Source of the DNA: Akkermansiaceae bacterium UBA1315
Lineage (GTDB): Bacteria > Verrucomicrobiota > Verrucomicrobiia > Verrucomicrobiales > Akkermansiaceae
Assembly (NCBI GenBank): GCA_002307065.1
Contig: DBTN01000009.1
Location: forward strand, 1 to 64,000
Length of the DNA: 64,000 bases
Direction: 5' to 3'
Shown in pieces: positions 51,868 to 59,967 of this stretch. Each line of letters starts with the position of its first letter. Position 1 is the stretch's first letter. A model generated the notes under the pieces. That model was given only the letters and a program-made list of their open reading frames with translations, did no database searches and was not told the DNA's origin. The position numbers and the translations under genes were made by a program.

Positions 51868-52239
51868 GGCTTTTTTCGGTTGTTGGAAACGGCTGATTCC
51901 GATCCGAAGAAAAACCCGGGAATGACTTGTGAATAACCCGGGAATGACTGGGAGAACAACGAAGGGGTTGAGGGAAAACGATGATTCATTCCGAAGCGAT
52001 GCAGTTTCATTCACATGTTATTCTTTCCGTGGAACCCCTTTGGTGAAGCTGAGGAACAGGCCAAAATCAAAGTTATTCGCACTATGAAGAAGATGATCTT
52101 AGGGGTTCAAAAAGGAAGAATTCATCAGAGTGATGCGTTGTGCACAACACGGAAGATTCGATCGTTCTGACATTCCGCGTTTGGAATCAAGCGACCGGTT
52201 TGTGAGCGGCTGGGGGCGCTTCACGGGGCGTGTGGGCAT
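51868..52239. other. Intergenic region with one possible small ORF
   Basis: The gap between the SDR start and the terminator of the E2 gene holds no recognised gene. One 51-codon plus-strand frame (52015-52170) has ordinary protein-like composition. A CCCGGGAATGACT-type stretch repeats at ~51926 and ~51948 (ACCCGGGAATGACT twice). Confidence 0.5.
52015..52170 (+). CDS. Possible 51-residue small protein
   Basis: A frame from ATG 52015 to TGA 52170. The middle (EEQAKIKVIRTMKKMILGVQ) would form a basic amphipathic helix. No Shine-Dalgarno sequence, promoter or family is evident, and it lies alone in a 430-base gap. It may be chance. Confidence 0.2.
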   Translation: MLFFPWNPFGEAEEQAKIKVIRTMKKMILGVQKGRIHQSDALCTTRKIRSF

Positions 52240-52243
52240 AAAA

Positions 52244-52278
52244 AAGGCAGCGGGCCCAGAAAGGGGTGCCGCTGCCTT
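52244..52278 (-). terminator. Rho-independent terminator after the E2 gene
   Basis: Read on the minus strand, a perfect 10-bp stem AAGGCAGCGG/CCGCTGCCTT (52244-52253 with 52269-52278) is followed by a T-run (the A-run at 52240-52245). It lies 21 bases after the stop of the dihydrolipoamide acetyltransferase gene. Confidence 0.82.
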
Positions 52279-52299
52279 GAGAAGAAACGTGGAGGTTTT

Positions 52300-53592
52300 T
52301 TACAGCAGCATCAGGGCGGGCTGCTCGATCAGTTTTTTGACCTCCGAAAGGAATGCGGCTGCGACTGCTCCATCGACGACGCGGTGGTCACATGAGACAC
52401 CGAGATTCATCCGCAAACCGGGAACGATTTGTCCGTTTTTCACGACCGGTTTTTCGATGGCAGCTCCGACGGAAAGGATGGCAGCTTGAGGAGGGTTGAC
52501 GATGGCGTCGAACGACTCGATTCCCCATGCTCCGAGGTTCGAAACGGTGATCGTTCCGCCGTCGAATTCGTCCGGTTTGAGTTTTTTGTCTTTGGCTCGG
52601 ACGGCGAAATCTTTGACTGCTTTGGAAATGGCGAGCAGGGATTTGGTTTCCGCCTGTTTGATAACCGGGGTGACCAGGCCGTCTTCGATGGCGATGGCGA
52701 CGGAGAGTCCGACGTGTTTGAATTTCACGATGTGGTCACCGGCGAAAGAAGCGTTGATTGCAGGGACGGCTTCGGCAGCGTTGATGACGGCCTTGAGGAT
52801 GAAATCGTTGACCGAGTATTTGTTGCCGTGGGTTTTTTCGGCTTGGTCGTTTACTTGTTTGCGCAGCGCCATGAGTGGTGCGGCATCCACTTCGACGTGA
52901 AGGTAGAAATGCGGGATGGTGGTCTTCGAAGTCAGCAGGCGGGAAGCGATGATCTTACGCATCGAGCTGAGTTGGACGATTTCGTCTTCCTCTTTGGCGC
53001 TTGGAAGGATCGCTTGTGAGGTTGGCGCAGGACCGGTAGCTTTAGCTTTGACCGACGCGGCGAGGCTGGCGGCTGCGGAGGCGTCGGAGGATTTTGCGTT
53101 TGCAGGTTTCCCGTTCGCTTCTTCCACGTCTTTTTTGACGATGCGACCGGCCGGACCGGAACCGGTGAGGCCTTTGAGGTCAACTCCGAGATCGGCAGCG
53201 ACTTTTCGCGCAAGGGGTGAGGCTTTTACCCGTTCGCCGGATTCGGTTGCGGTTTGAGCGGCGGGTTTGGACGCTTCTTTTTTCGGCTCAGCAGCTTTTT
53301 CAGCGGCAGGCTCGGTTTTTGGCTCATCCTTGGCGGGAGCGGGAGCGGAATCCGAATCTCCATCGAGAACGGCGAGGATCGCACCGATCGCTGCCTTTTC
53401 GCCTTCTTGGACGAGAATTTCGGTCAGGGTGCCGTCGTCGAAGGCTTCCATTTCCATTGTGGCCTTGTCGGTTTCGATTTCTGCCAGGATATCGCCGATT
53501 TCGACGGTATCTCCGACTTGTTTGTGCCATTTGATGAGGGTGCCCTCGGTCATGGTGTCCGAGAGTTTAGGCATATCGATGTTCACTGGCAT
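52300..53592 (-). CDS. Pyruvate dehydrogenase E2, dihydrolipoamide acetyltransferase
   Basis: E2 forms the core of the pyruvate dehydrogenase complex and transfers acetyl groups to CoA. Residues ~1-75 are one lipoyl domain with the modified Lys in ETDKATMEMEAF. A long Ala/Pro/Lys linker follows, then the E1/E3-binding domain (KASPLARKVAADLGVDL, GSGPAGRIVKKDV) and the catalytic domain with the active-site SCDHRVVDGA near the C-terminus. ATG 53592 gives 430 residues. E1 subunits lie upstream on the same strand; no E3 gene is present. Confidence 0.95.
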   Translation of the reverse strand: MPVNIDMPKLSDTMTEGTLIKWHKQVGDTVEIGDILAEIETDKATMEMEAFDDGTLTEILVQEGEKAAIGAILAVLDGDSDSAPAPAKDEPKTEPAAEKAAEPKKEASKPAAQTATESGERVKASPLARKVAADLGVDLKGLTGSGPAGRIVKKDVEEANGKPANAKSSDASAAASLAASVKAKATGPAPTSQAILPSAKEEDEIVQLSSMRKIIASRLLTSKTTIPHFYLHVEVDAAPLMALRKQVNDQAEKTHGNKYSVNDFILKAVINAAEAVPAINASFAGDHIVKFKHVGLSVAIAIEDGLVTPVIKQAETKSLLAISKAVKDFAVRAKDKKLKPDEFDGGTITVSNLGAWGIESFDAIVNPPQAAILSVGAAIEKPVVKNGQIVPGLRMNLGVSCDHRVVDGAVAAAFLSEVKKLIEQPALMLL

Positions 53593-53672
53593 GGCTTGAT
53601 AGGAATGGGGTCGAGGTGAAGATGGGAGAATGTCAGGGGTTTTCCAGTCTTTTTCGGCAAGGATGTGGAGAC

Positions 53673-53710
53673 AAAAAAGCGCGGGGGGCATGGTTTGCCA
53701 CCTCCGCGCT
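53673..53710 (-). terminator. Terminator after Cys-rich lipoprotein gene
   Basis: On the minus strand, AGCGCGG (with further G-C pairs) at 53704-53710 folds onto 53678-53684 and is followed by a T-run (A-run 53673-53678 on the plus strand). It lies 24 bases past the lipoprotein stop and separates it from the E2 gene. Confidence 0.75.
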
Positions 53711-53733
53711 GGAAAAAGTCAGGAAAAGACGGC

Positions 53734-54117
53734 TCAAGGAGCGAGTGGCTTCATGCTTGGGACCAGGCCCATGTGAGGGCTGCCGGTGCCACCTTGAACG
53801 GTTGCCATTTTAAGGGTGGCTTCGGAAGTCGTTCCACAGCAATCCTTTTTGGGGCAATAAAAGCGGGTGCAGGAGTTGCACTTCACTTTGACCTTTTTGG
53901 TCACGGTCTTGTAGCGAGGAACTTTTTTCTCGATCGTCTGGGTCATGCCGCCTTTGCCACCGGTGTGGATCGTTTCGGTAACGATGTCATATTTGCAGGT
54001 TTTGACTTGGCGAGTTTCCGTCTGGTACTGGGCGGAGCGCATGCTGAACATCGAACAGCAGGACGAAAATCCGAGAGAAACGGCAACGAGTGAGGCGAGC
54101 AGGAGTAGGTTTTTCAT
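53734..54117 (-). CDS. Cys-rich lipoprotein of unknown function
   Basis: A 127-residue lipoprotein with signal KNLLLLASLVAVSLGFSSCC, whose lipobox carries two adjacent Cys (~20-21). The mature part is basic and contains KTCKYDIVTETI, GGKGGMTQTIEKKVPRYKTVTKKVKV (in parts) and a CNSCTRFYCPKKDCC cluster with five Cys that could bind metal or form disulfides. No family is recognised. A 24-residue lipoprotein frame lies 33 bases upstream on the same strand. Confidence 0.72.
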   Translation of the reverse strand: MKNLLLLASLVAVSLGFSSCCSMFSMRSAQYQTETRQVKTCKYDIVTETIHTGGKGGMTQTIEKKVPRYKTVTKKVKVKCNSCTRFYCPKKDCCGTTSEATLKMATVQGGTGSPHMGLVPSMKPLAP

Positions 54118-54150
54118 GATAGACGCGGGGTTTCAGGTAGGAGAAGGAAA

Positions 54151-54225
54151 TCAGAAAAGGCAGCAACAAGAGGAAAGGCCAAGCGCGAGGGCGGAGAGAG
54201 TCACGGCGATTACAAAATGTTTCAT
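54151..54225 (-). CDS. Minute lipoprotein: signal peptide and lipobox only (24 residues)
   Basis: A 24-residue frame that reads as a complete lipoprotein signal (MKHFVIAVTLSALALGLSSC, in 20 residues) followed by only Cys-Cys-Leu-Phe and a stop. If translated and processed, the product would be a lipidated tetra- or pentapeptide. Its SSCC lipobox matches that of the next gene, 33 bases downstream, suggesting a shared transcript. It may be a real microprotein or the truncated remains of a larger lipoprotein. Confidence 0.45.
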   Translation of the reverse strand: MKHFVIAVTLSALALGLSSCCCLF

Positions 54226-54301
54226 ATTCCCGGGATCGTAGGAATCGCCAAGACGTTGGCAATGAAAAAGACCACCGTGAAATCCGGTTATTCGAGCGAG
54301 C

Positions 54302-54604
54302 TCAGCCGTTTGTCACGCCTTTCACGACGCCTTTTTCCACGATGAAATTGAGCCGGTCCGGACGAAAGTCGCGGGTGACCGGTTGGCTTTCTCCGTCGAT
54401 TTCGACGACTCGATGAGAAATGGCTGCGGCGGTGGCGATCTTCTGCGCCTTTTCTAGCGGAACGCCAATGAGCGTCTGCGGTTTTGACGCTTCGGGTTCG
54501 GAGGTTTGCGCGGCAGGAGTCTCGGGCGAAGGAATCGAGGGTGTTTCGTTGGGTTCGCAGCTATTGCAAGCCAGCGCGGCGAGGATCAGGATTTTTTTCA
54601 TCAT
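54302..54604 (-). CDS. Lipoprotein with I78-type peptidase-inhibitor-like domain
   Basis: A 100-residue lipoprotein with lipobox ALACNSC (Cys ~13 or 16) and a Pro/Glu-rich linker to ~40. The C-terminal ~60 residues (LIGVPLEKAQKIATAAAIS, RVVEIDGESQPVTRDFRPDRLNF, ending in GVVKGVTNG) resemble the I78 peptidase inhibitor family, whose binding loop precedes the DxRPDRLN motif. A periplasmic protease inhibitor is therefore likely, by motif. It lies downstream of the pdhB-type terminator. Confidence 0.7.
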   Translation of the reverse strand: MMKKILILAALACNSCEPNETPSIPSPETPAAQTSEPEASKPQTLIGVPLEKAQKIATAAAISHRVVEIDGESQPVTRDFRPDRLNFIVEKGVVKGVTNG

Positions 54605-54657
54605 CGGGAAAAATCCGATATTTCACCGCTGGAGCAAGCGGATTTCAAACAGGCGAC

Positions 54658-54695
54658 AAAAAAGCCCGGAACGTCTGGGACGCACCGGGCTTTTT
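54658..54695 (-). terminator. Terminator after pyruvate dehydrogenase E1-beta
   Basis: AAAAGCCCGG and CCGGGCTTTTT face each other (54660-54669 with 54685-54694) around a 15-base loop. The flanking A-run and T-run make it usable in both directions. It lies 17 bases past the E1-beta stop. Confidence 0.8.
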
Positions 54696-54711
54696 GAGAG
54701 ACAAATCGGGA

Positions 54712-55698
54712 TTAAGCCATTCCAAGAACTCGTTCGACAATGCGACGAGGGTTAGGAAGTTGCTCATGCTCAATGTGTGGCGAATAAATCGCAGGTGCGT
54801 CGATGGTCGTGACACGTTTGATCGGAGCATCGAGATAGTCGAACGCGTGTTCCTGGATCAAATGGGAAACCATCGCGGAAACACCACCGAAACCTTTGGA
54901 TTCGTCGACCAAGAGGACTCGGTTGGTTTTTTTCACCGTCTTCAGAATGGCATCCTGATCGAGCGGGCGAATCGAGCGAAGATCCAGAACTTCAGCATTG
55001 ATGTTGTGTTCCTTCTGAAGGGTCTCCGCAGCTTCAAGAGCATGGATCACGGAGCGGCCGTGAGCGATGATGGAGATATCGGAACCTTCTCGTTTGATAT
55101 CGGCAAGGCCAAGAGGAACGACATGATCACCATCCGCTGGATCGGGAACCTCACCGGTCATGCCGTAGAGGAGGGTGTTTTCCATGACATAAACCGGGTC
55201 GTTGTCACGGATTGCCGCTTTGATCAGGCCCTTGACGTCAGAAGGAGTCGCGGGAGCGCAGACTTTCAAACCGGGGAAAGCAGCGAACATGCCTTCAGGA
55301 ATGTGCGAGTGCGTCGCGCCGACACCGGTTCCGCCGTTGGCGGGGCCACGGACGACGATGGGGCAATTCGCGAGACCACCTGACATGTAGCGGACGTTTG
55401 CCGCGTTGTTGACGAGCTGGTCGAAAGCAACCGAGTGGAACGACCAGAACATCAATTCCATGACCGGGCGGATTCCAAGCATCGAAGCGCCGATGCCCAT
55501 GCCGATGAAACCGGCCTCGGAAATCGGAGTGTCGACGACGCGTTTGTCGCCCCACTTTTTCCAGAGGCCTTCCGTGACTTTGTAGGCACCGTTGTATTGA
55601 GCGACTTCTTCGCCCATCAGGACGACGTTCGGATCGCGGGCAAGTTCTTCGTCGAGGCCTTCGCGGAGGGCTTCACGGTAGGAGAGAATGCGGGACAT
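54712..55698 (-). CDS. Pyruvate dehydrogenase E1 component, beta subunit
   Basis: The 328-residue beta subunit pairs with E1-alpha to decarboxylate pyruvate. Typical features are YREALREGLDEELARDPNVVLMGEEVAQYNGAYKVTEGL (in parts, with the cofactor-region Glu), DTPISEAGFIGMGIGASMLGIRPV (in parts), RGPANGGTGVGATHS and the C-terminal VDESKGFGGVSA. Length is normal. It follows E1-alpha after 50 bases and ends before an intrinsic terminator. Confidence 0.95.
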   Translation of the reverse strand: MSRILSYREALREGLDEELARDPNVVLMGEEVAQYNGAYKVTEGLWKKWGDKRVVDTPISEAGFIGMGIGASMLGIRPVMELMFWSFHSVAFDQLVNNAANVRYMSGGLANCPIVVRGPANGGTGVGATHSHIPEGMFAAFPGLKVCAPATPSDVKGLIKAAIRDNDPVYVMENTLLYGMTGEVPDPADGDHVVPLGLADIKREGSDISIIAHGRSVIHALEAAETLQKEHNINAEVLDLRSIRPLDQDAILKTVKKTNRVLLVDESKGFGGVSAMVSHLIQEHAFDYLDAPIKRVTTIDAPAIYSPHIEHEQLPNPRRIVERVLGMA

Positions 55699-55748
55699 GG
55701 GAAAGAGATGCGGAGTGAAAGATGCGGATTGCTGAGGGACGGGTGATA

Positions 55749-56825
55749 TCAGTCGTTGAAGAAGTGGCGACCGATTTTCGAAGCTTCGGTTTGATTATCG
55801 GTTTCCCAATAAACGTCCGTGCTGATGTCGGCGATGGTCGGCGCGGGAGACTCTTCCGAGAATTTCACAGCGGCGGCGGCTTCCTCCGAAGCGGTTTTGT
55901 TGATCGCAGCAGCGTCTTCTTCGGTGAAAACCCCTTCTGCGATGAGCTTCATGCGGAAGACCGAAATCGGGTCGTGATTCTTTTTGTAATTCTCGATCTC
56001 CTCGGGAGTCCGATATTTCTTCGCATTGGCGTCGGCGACACTGTGTCCGTAATAGCGGTAGGTGTCGATTTCGAGAAGGGTGGGTTTGCTCTGCTTTTTC
56101 GCCCGTTCCATGGCGATTTGAGTCTTTGCTCGGACTTCGTAGATGTCGGAACCGTTGATCACGTCCCATTCCATGTCGTAGGCCTCCGCGCGGCGGGCGA
56201 GGCAATCGCGGTAAGCGGACGAACGCTTTTGCGAGGTGCCCATGGAGTAACCGTTGTTTTCGATCACAAAAATGACCGGAATTTCAAAAAGGGCGGCGAG
56301 GTTGAGCGATTCGTGGAAAGCGCCTTGGTTGACCGCACCATCACCGAGGTAGCAAAGGCAGCAGCCTTCTTTTTCGAGATACTTCAGGCCATAAGCGAGG
56401 CCAAGGCCGAGCGGGGTCTGGCCACCAACGATGCCGTGACCGCCCCAGTAATTTTTGTCTGGAGCGAAAAAGTGCATCGAGCCGCCTTTGCCTTTCGAGC
56501 ACCCGGTTTGCTTGCCATACATTTCAGCCATGCACTCGTTCATGCCCATCCCGACCGCGAGCGCGTGACCGTGATCGCGATAGGCGGTGATGAAATGATC
56601 GTCTTTTCCAGCCAGGGAAATGGTTCCGACGGCGACCGCTTCTTGGCCGATATAAAGGTGGAGGAATCCACCCATGCGGCCGGCTTGGTAATATTTCAGC
56701 GCAGCCTGCTCGAAGCGGCGAATGCGGACCATTTGGGTGAAAAGCTCAATTTTTCGTTCGGGGGTGAGCGATTGATTGATCGGCGAGCGAGCGAAATCGA
56801 GGGTGGAGGTGGTAGCGCTGGACAT
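55749..56825 (-). CDS. Pyruvate dehydrogenase E1 component, alpha subunit
   Basis: The 358-residue alpha subunit carries most of the thiamine diphosphate site. It has MVRIRRFEQAALKYYQAGRMGGFLHLYIGQEA (in parts), YRDHGHALAVGM, GGHGIVGGQTPLG, the ThDP motif GDGAVNQGAFHESLNLAAL...VIENN and the phospho-loop region RYYGHSVADA. I chose ATG 56825. The upstream membrane-protein gene is 52 bases away on the same strand. Confidence 0.95.
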   Translation of the reverse strand: MSSATTSTLDFARSPINQSLTPERKIELFTQMVRIRRFEQAALKYYQAGRMGGFLHLYIGQEAVAVGTISLAGKDDHFITAYRDHGHALAVGMGMNECMAEMYGKQTGCSKGKGGSMHFFAPDKNYWGGHGIVGGQTPLGLGLAYGLKYLEKEGCCLCYLGDGAVNQGAFHESLNLAALFEIPVIFVIENNGYSMGTSQKRSSAYRDCLARRAEAYDMEWDVINGSDIYEVRAKTQIAMERAKKQSKPTLLEIDTYRYYGHSVADANAKKYRTPEEIENYKKNHDPISVFRMKLIAEGVFTEEDAAAINKTASEEAAAAVKFSEESPAPTIADISTDVYWETDNQTEASKIGRHFFND

Positions 56826-56877
56826 GGAAGGCGTGGGAGAAAGAGTCTTGGAAGGAAAGGAAACGGCGGGCAAGAGC

Positions 56878-57453
56878 TTATCGTGCGGGATGAAGTTTGG
56901 AGTATTCGACCGGTTTTGGCAGAAAGATTCTGGCGCTGAGGAAGACCGCCGTGAAGAGGAAATTGGCAGCGACTAAATTTCTCAGGAAAACCCAGGAAGG
57001 AAGCGGGTCTCCGGGCAAACCGGTCCAAAGTGACTGGGTCAATCCGGTGAGGGTTTTGGCGTAGCGGGGATCGCCCAACCACGCAGCGCCGTTGGTGATC
57101 AGATGAAAAACCACGGCGGCTCCCACTGAGCCAAACAGGGCAACCGGAAGGCTACGCTGGGTGAGAAATTTCCCCATCACAAATACGACGGTGAATGCCG
57201 CGAGAGTCGTCAGAAAAACAGCGGGAGATCCGAGAAGGTTGAAACCTTGGAAAAGCGCGGGGACCGGGTAGGTCACCACCCACGCCGTGAACGCGATGAC
57301 AAATCCACGCCAACCGGTCGCTAGAAAGGCACCACAAAAAAATAACGCGGCGATCGGCTGGAAATTGGGAAAGGTCTCTGGGAACGCGCTGCCCAACACG
57401 CGGAACGCGATGAGGAGGATGAGGATCAGGCCGAGTGGGAGCCAGCGGTGCAT
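56878..57453 (-). CDS. DUF6580-like integral membrane protein
   Basis: A 191-residue membrane protein with about five to six hydrophobic helices (LGLILILLIAFRVLG, ALFFCGAFLATGW, FVIAFTAWVVTYPV, FLTTLAAFTVVFVMG, ALFGSVGAAVVFHLITNGAAW, LVAANFLFTAVFLSA). The NFQPIAAL segment and the WLGDPRYAKTL loop resemble the DUF6580 family, whose function is unknown. It precedes the pyruvate dehydrogenase genes on the same strand and is divergent from mnmG. Confidence 0.72.
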   Translation of the reverse strand: MHRWLPLGLILILLIAFRVLGSAFPETFPNFQPIAALFFCGAFLATGWRGFVIAFTAWVVTYPVPALFQGFNLLGSPAVFLTTLAAFTVVFVMGKFLTQRSLPVALFGSVGAAVVFHLITNGAAWLGDPRYAKTLTGLTQSLWTGLPGDPLPSWVFLRNLVAANFLFTAVFLSARIFLPKPVEYSKLHPAR

Positions 57454-57532
57454 GGCGGGAGCGTGAGGGATATTTCGAGCGTGGGCGAGGGGAAAATTGA
57501 GTAAGCATTGAGGATGCCCGGTTTGAAGAAAT

Positions 57533-57546
57533 GTTCCACGTGGAAC
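57533..57546. other. parS: parS-like ParB-binding site 1
   Basis: GTTCCACGTGGAAC is a perfect 14-bp palindrome identical to the core of bacterial parS centromere sites, for example those of Pseudomonas. It lies 40 bases upstream of the mnmG start. Two identical copies follow inside mnmG. Confidence 0.8.
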
Positions 57547-57585
57547 GTGGTTTCAGGACTTGAGCCCGGACGTTGACCGGTTAGG

Positions 57586-59478
57586 ATGTCTGGCAGCGAG
57601 ATGTTCAAATACCCCAAAAGTTACGATGTGATTGTGATTGGCGCCGGCCATGCCGGTGTGGAGGCAGCCCTTGCCGCAGCACGTCTTGGCTGCCAAGTCG
57701 CCGTATTGACGCAGAATCTCGATACGGTCGGACAGATGTCGTGTAACCCCGCGATCGGCGGCTTGGCCAAGGCTCACATGGTTCGGGAAATCGATGCACT
57801 GGGGGGCATCATGGGGCTTAACACGGATGCCACTGCGATTCAGTGGCGGATGCTTAACGCTTCAAAGGGTCCGTCCGTCCGCGCTCCACGTGCTCAGTGC
57901 GATAAAAAAGCCTACCAATTTCGAATCAAGCGCGAGCTGGAAGCTGCACCGGGTGTGGATCTGCATCAGGGGAACGTCGCGGATCTTTTGGTGGAAAATG
58001 ATCGGATCACTGGTGTGTCCACTTCGCTGGGCATGGAGATCTCTGGGAAATCCGTCATTCTGAGCGCAGGAACCTTCATGCGTGGACTCATGCACGTTGG
58101 TCTCAGAAATGAAAAAGGCGGACGAATGGGTGACGCCACGTCCACGGTTTCCGATTCGCTTCGTCGGCTCGGGTTTGAGGTGGATCGTTTCAAAACCGGT
58201 ACGCCTTGCCGCTTGAACGGCCGCTCGATCGATTTTTCTCGCTGTGAACGTCAGGGAGGTGATGAGCCCATTCCGAAATTCAGTTTCATGGCCGACACCC
58301 TCCGAAAGGGGAAAGACGACCTTTTTACCCTCAATCCTTGGGGTGATCCCTCGTTCCACGTGGAACAAATGCCCTGCTGGATCACTTATACCAATCCCCA
58401 AACACACGAGATCATTCGCCAAAACTTGGATCAATCTCCAATGTATTGTGGGATTATCGAAGGGGTTGGCCCGCGATATTGCCCATCGATCGAGGATAAA
58501 GTCGTCCGGTTTGCGGAAAAAGAACGCCATCAGGTGTTTTTGGAACCGGAGGGTCGGCACACCCTGGAGTATTACGTGAATGGCGTTTCGACTTCGCTGC
58601 CGTACGAGGTTCAGCTGGCTTTCCTGAGAACCATTCCCGGTTTGGAAAAGTGTGAGATTTTGCGGCCCGGTTACGCAGTGGAATACGATTATTGCCCTCC
58701 GACGCAGCTTTCGTCGACCTTGGAGACGAAGCGGGTAGAGGGCCTTTATTTCGCTGGACAGATCAACGGAACTTCCGGTTACGAGGAAGCAGCCGGCCAG
58801 GGTCTCGTGGCGGGTGCCAACGCCGCTCTCAAGGTGCTGGGCCGCCCAGAGTTCATCTTGGGGCGCGACGAAGCCTATCTCGGGGTGATGGTGGACGATT
58901 TGGTGACGCGAGGTTGCACGGAGCCCTACCGGATGTTCACGAGTCGGGCCGAATATCGGTTGTTGCTTCGCCAAGACAATGCCGACCTCCGATTGACCCC
59001 CAAAGCGGCTGAAATCGGGCTGGTGACCGGTGAGCGCGCCGAACGAGTGCGGGAAAAACTTGCGGCTCACGAACGGGCTGACGTCTGGGTCCGTCAAAAG
59101 ACTCACGACGGCGTGAAACTCGACCAGTGGTTCCGTCAGCCGGATCATTCTTGGGAAAACTTACCCGCGGAGATCCTCCAAGAGTTCCACGTGGAACTTT
59201 GGCCGATGATTGAGACGAATTTCCGCTATGAGGGTCATCTCGGCAGGCAGCAGACTCAGATCAACCGGATGGCCCGCCAAGAGGGGAAAAAAATTCCTCT
59301 GGAAGTGGATTATTCGGCGATTCGAGGGCTGAAAAAAGAGGCCCAGATTCGTTTTTCGGAGATCCGGCCGCTGACGATTGGTCAAGCGAGCCGAATTCCC
59401 GGGATTACCCCTGCGGACGTCGGAATGCTGGCGGTCTGGCTGGAGAAGCTGGAACGGGCGGAAGCGGTCGAAAAATGA
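57586..59478 (+). CDS. mnmG: tRNA uridine 5-carboxymethylaminomethyl modification enzyme MnmG
   Basis: MnmG (GidA), with MnmE, installs carboxymethylaminomethyl groups on wobble uridine 34. The 630-residue flavoprotein has the FAD dinucleotide motif [17 protein letters not shown] (~19-35), the signature [22 protein letters not shown] (in parts), FKTGTPCRL, the second signature [20 protein letters not shown] (in parts) and the C-terminal helical domain that binds MnmE and tRNA. Two copies of a parS-like palindrome lie inside the gene. mnmG is often near the replication origin; mnmE, rsmG and parAB are not adjacent here. Confidence 0.96.
   Translation: MSGSEMFKYPKSYDVIVIGAGHAGVEAALAAARLGCQVAVLTQNLDTVGQMSCNPAIGGLAKAHMVREIDALGGIMGLNTDATAIQWRMLNASKGPSVRAPRAQCDKKAYQFRIKRELEAAPGVDLHQGNVADLLVENDRITGVSTSLGMEISGKSVILSAGTFMRGLMHVGLRNEKGGRMGDATSTVSDSLRRLGFEVDRFKTGTPCRLNGRSIDFSRCERQGGDEPIPKFSFMADTLRKGKDDLFTLNPWGDPSFHVEQMPCWITYTNPQTHEIIRQNLDQSPMYCGIIEGVGPRYCPSIEDKVVRFAEKERHQVFLEPEGRHTLEYYVNGVSTSLPYEVQLAFLRTIPGLEKCEILRPGYAVEYDYCPPTQLSSTLETKRVEGLYFAGQINGTSGYEEAAGQGLVAGANAALKVLGRPEFILGRDEAYLGVMVDDLVTRGCTEPYRMFTSRAEYRLLLRQDNADLRLTPKAAEIGLVTGERAERVREKLAAHERADVWVRQKTHDGVKLDQWFRQPDHSWENLPAEILQEFHVELWPMIETNFRYEGHLGRQQTQINRMARQEGKKIPLEVDYSAIRGLKKEAQIRFSEIRPLTIGQASRIPGITPADVGMLAVWLEKLERAEAVEK
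58353..58366. other. parS: parS-like ParB-binding site 2 (inside mnmG)
   Basis: An exact second copy of GTTCCACGTGGAAC, within the mnmG coding sequence where it encodes FHVE. It lies 820 bases from site 1. Confidence 0.8.
59184..59197. other. parS: parS-like ParB-binding site 3 (inside mnmG)
   Basis: An exact third copy of GTTCCACGTGGAAC, again encoding FHVE in the same reading phase of mnmG as site 2. It lies 831 bases from site 2. Confidence 0.8.
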
Positions 59479-59479
59479 G

Positions 59480-59890
59480 TCAGACGGGCCCAGTGGGCCA
59501 ATCGGCGGGAAGCCGCATCGGTTTTCCCTCAGGCATTTTCACGAGGGCTAGTGCCTGCCTTGCGGTGACTAGCAACTGCCCGTCGCTTTCGCGGATCATT
59601 TCGAACGCGCACCAGAACCGGGCGCGGGAGATTTCTTCGAGTCGTCCGCGGATCGTCAACCAGTCACCGAGTTTCGCGGAGCGCCGATAATCGATTTCGG
59701 TTCGCACGACTACGGGGAAAACCTGGGTTTCAGACATCGACCGGAGATCCATGCCAAGTTTCGCGGCCAATCGCGTGCGACAGGTTTCGATCATCCGCAG
59801 GTAGGCGATGTTGTGAACGACCCCGCCACAATCGGTGTCGAAAAACATGACTTCCTCGCGGGTTTCGATGGTCGTTTCTCCGGAAAACAT
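59480..59890 (-). CDS. YbgC-like acyl-CoA thioesterase
   Basis: A 136-residue hotdog-fold thioesterase. VMFFDTDCGGVVHNIAYLRMIETCR (in parts, ~14-38) matches the YbgC/4HBT motif with the catalytic Asp (FDTDxxGVVH), and later VVVRTEIDYRRSAKLGDWLTIRGRL fits the beta strands of the fold. Substrates are acyl-CoAs, not specified. It converges with mnmG one base apart. Confidence 0.9.
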   Translation of the reverse strand: MFSGETTIETREEVMFFDTDCGGVVHNIAYLRMIETCRTRLAAKLGMDLRSMSETQVFPVVVRTEIDYRRSAKLGDWLTIRGRLEEISRARFWCAFEMIRESDGQLLVTARQALALVKMPEGKPMRLPADWPTGPV

Positions 59891-59967
59891 GAGATATCCA
59901 TGGAGCAGATTGAGCCACTTTGCAATGTTGGCTTGAGCTGACTCGTATCACTGACATCGTAGTGTTT

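Noticed and set aside
55722..56939. 405-codon plus-strand frame
   Set aside because: It is antisense to pyruvate dehydrogenase E1-alpha, which has all expected motifs.
57862..59148. 428-codon minus-strand frame
   Set aside because: It is antisense to the well-supported mnmG and shows no family motifs; long antisense frames arise from GC-rich codon use.
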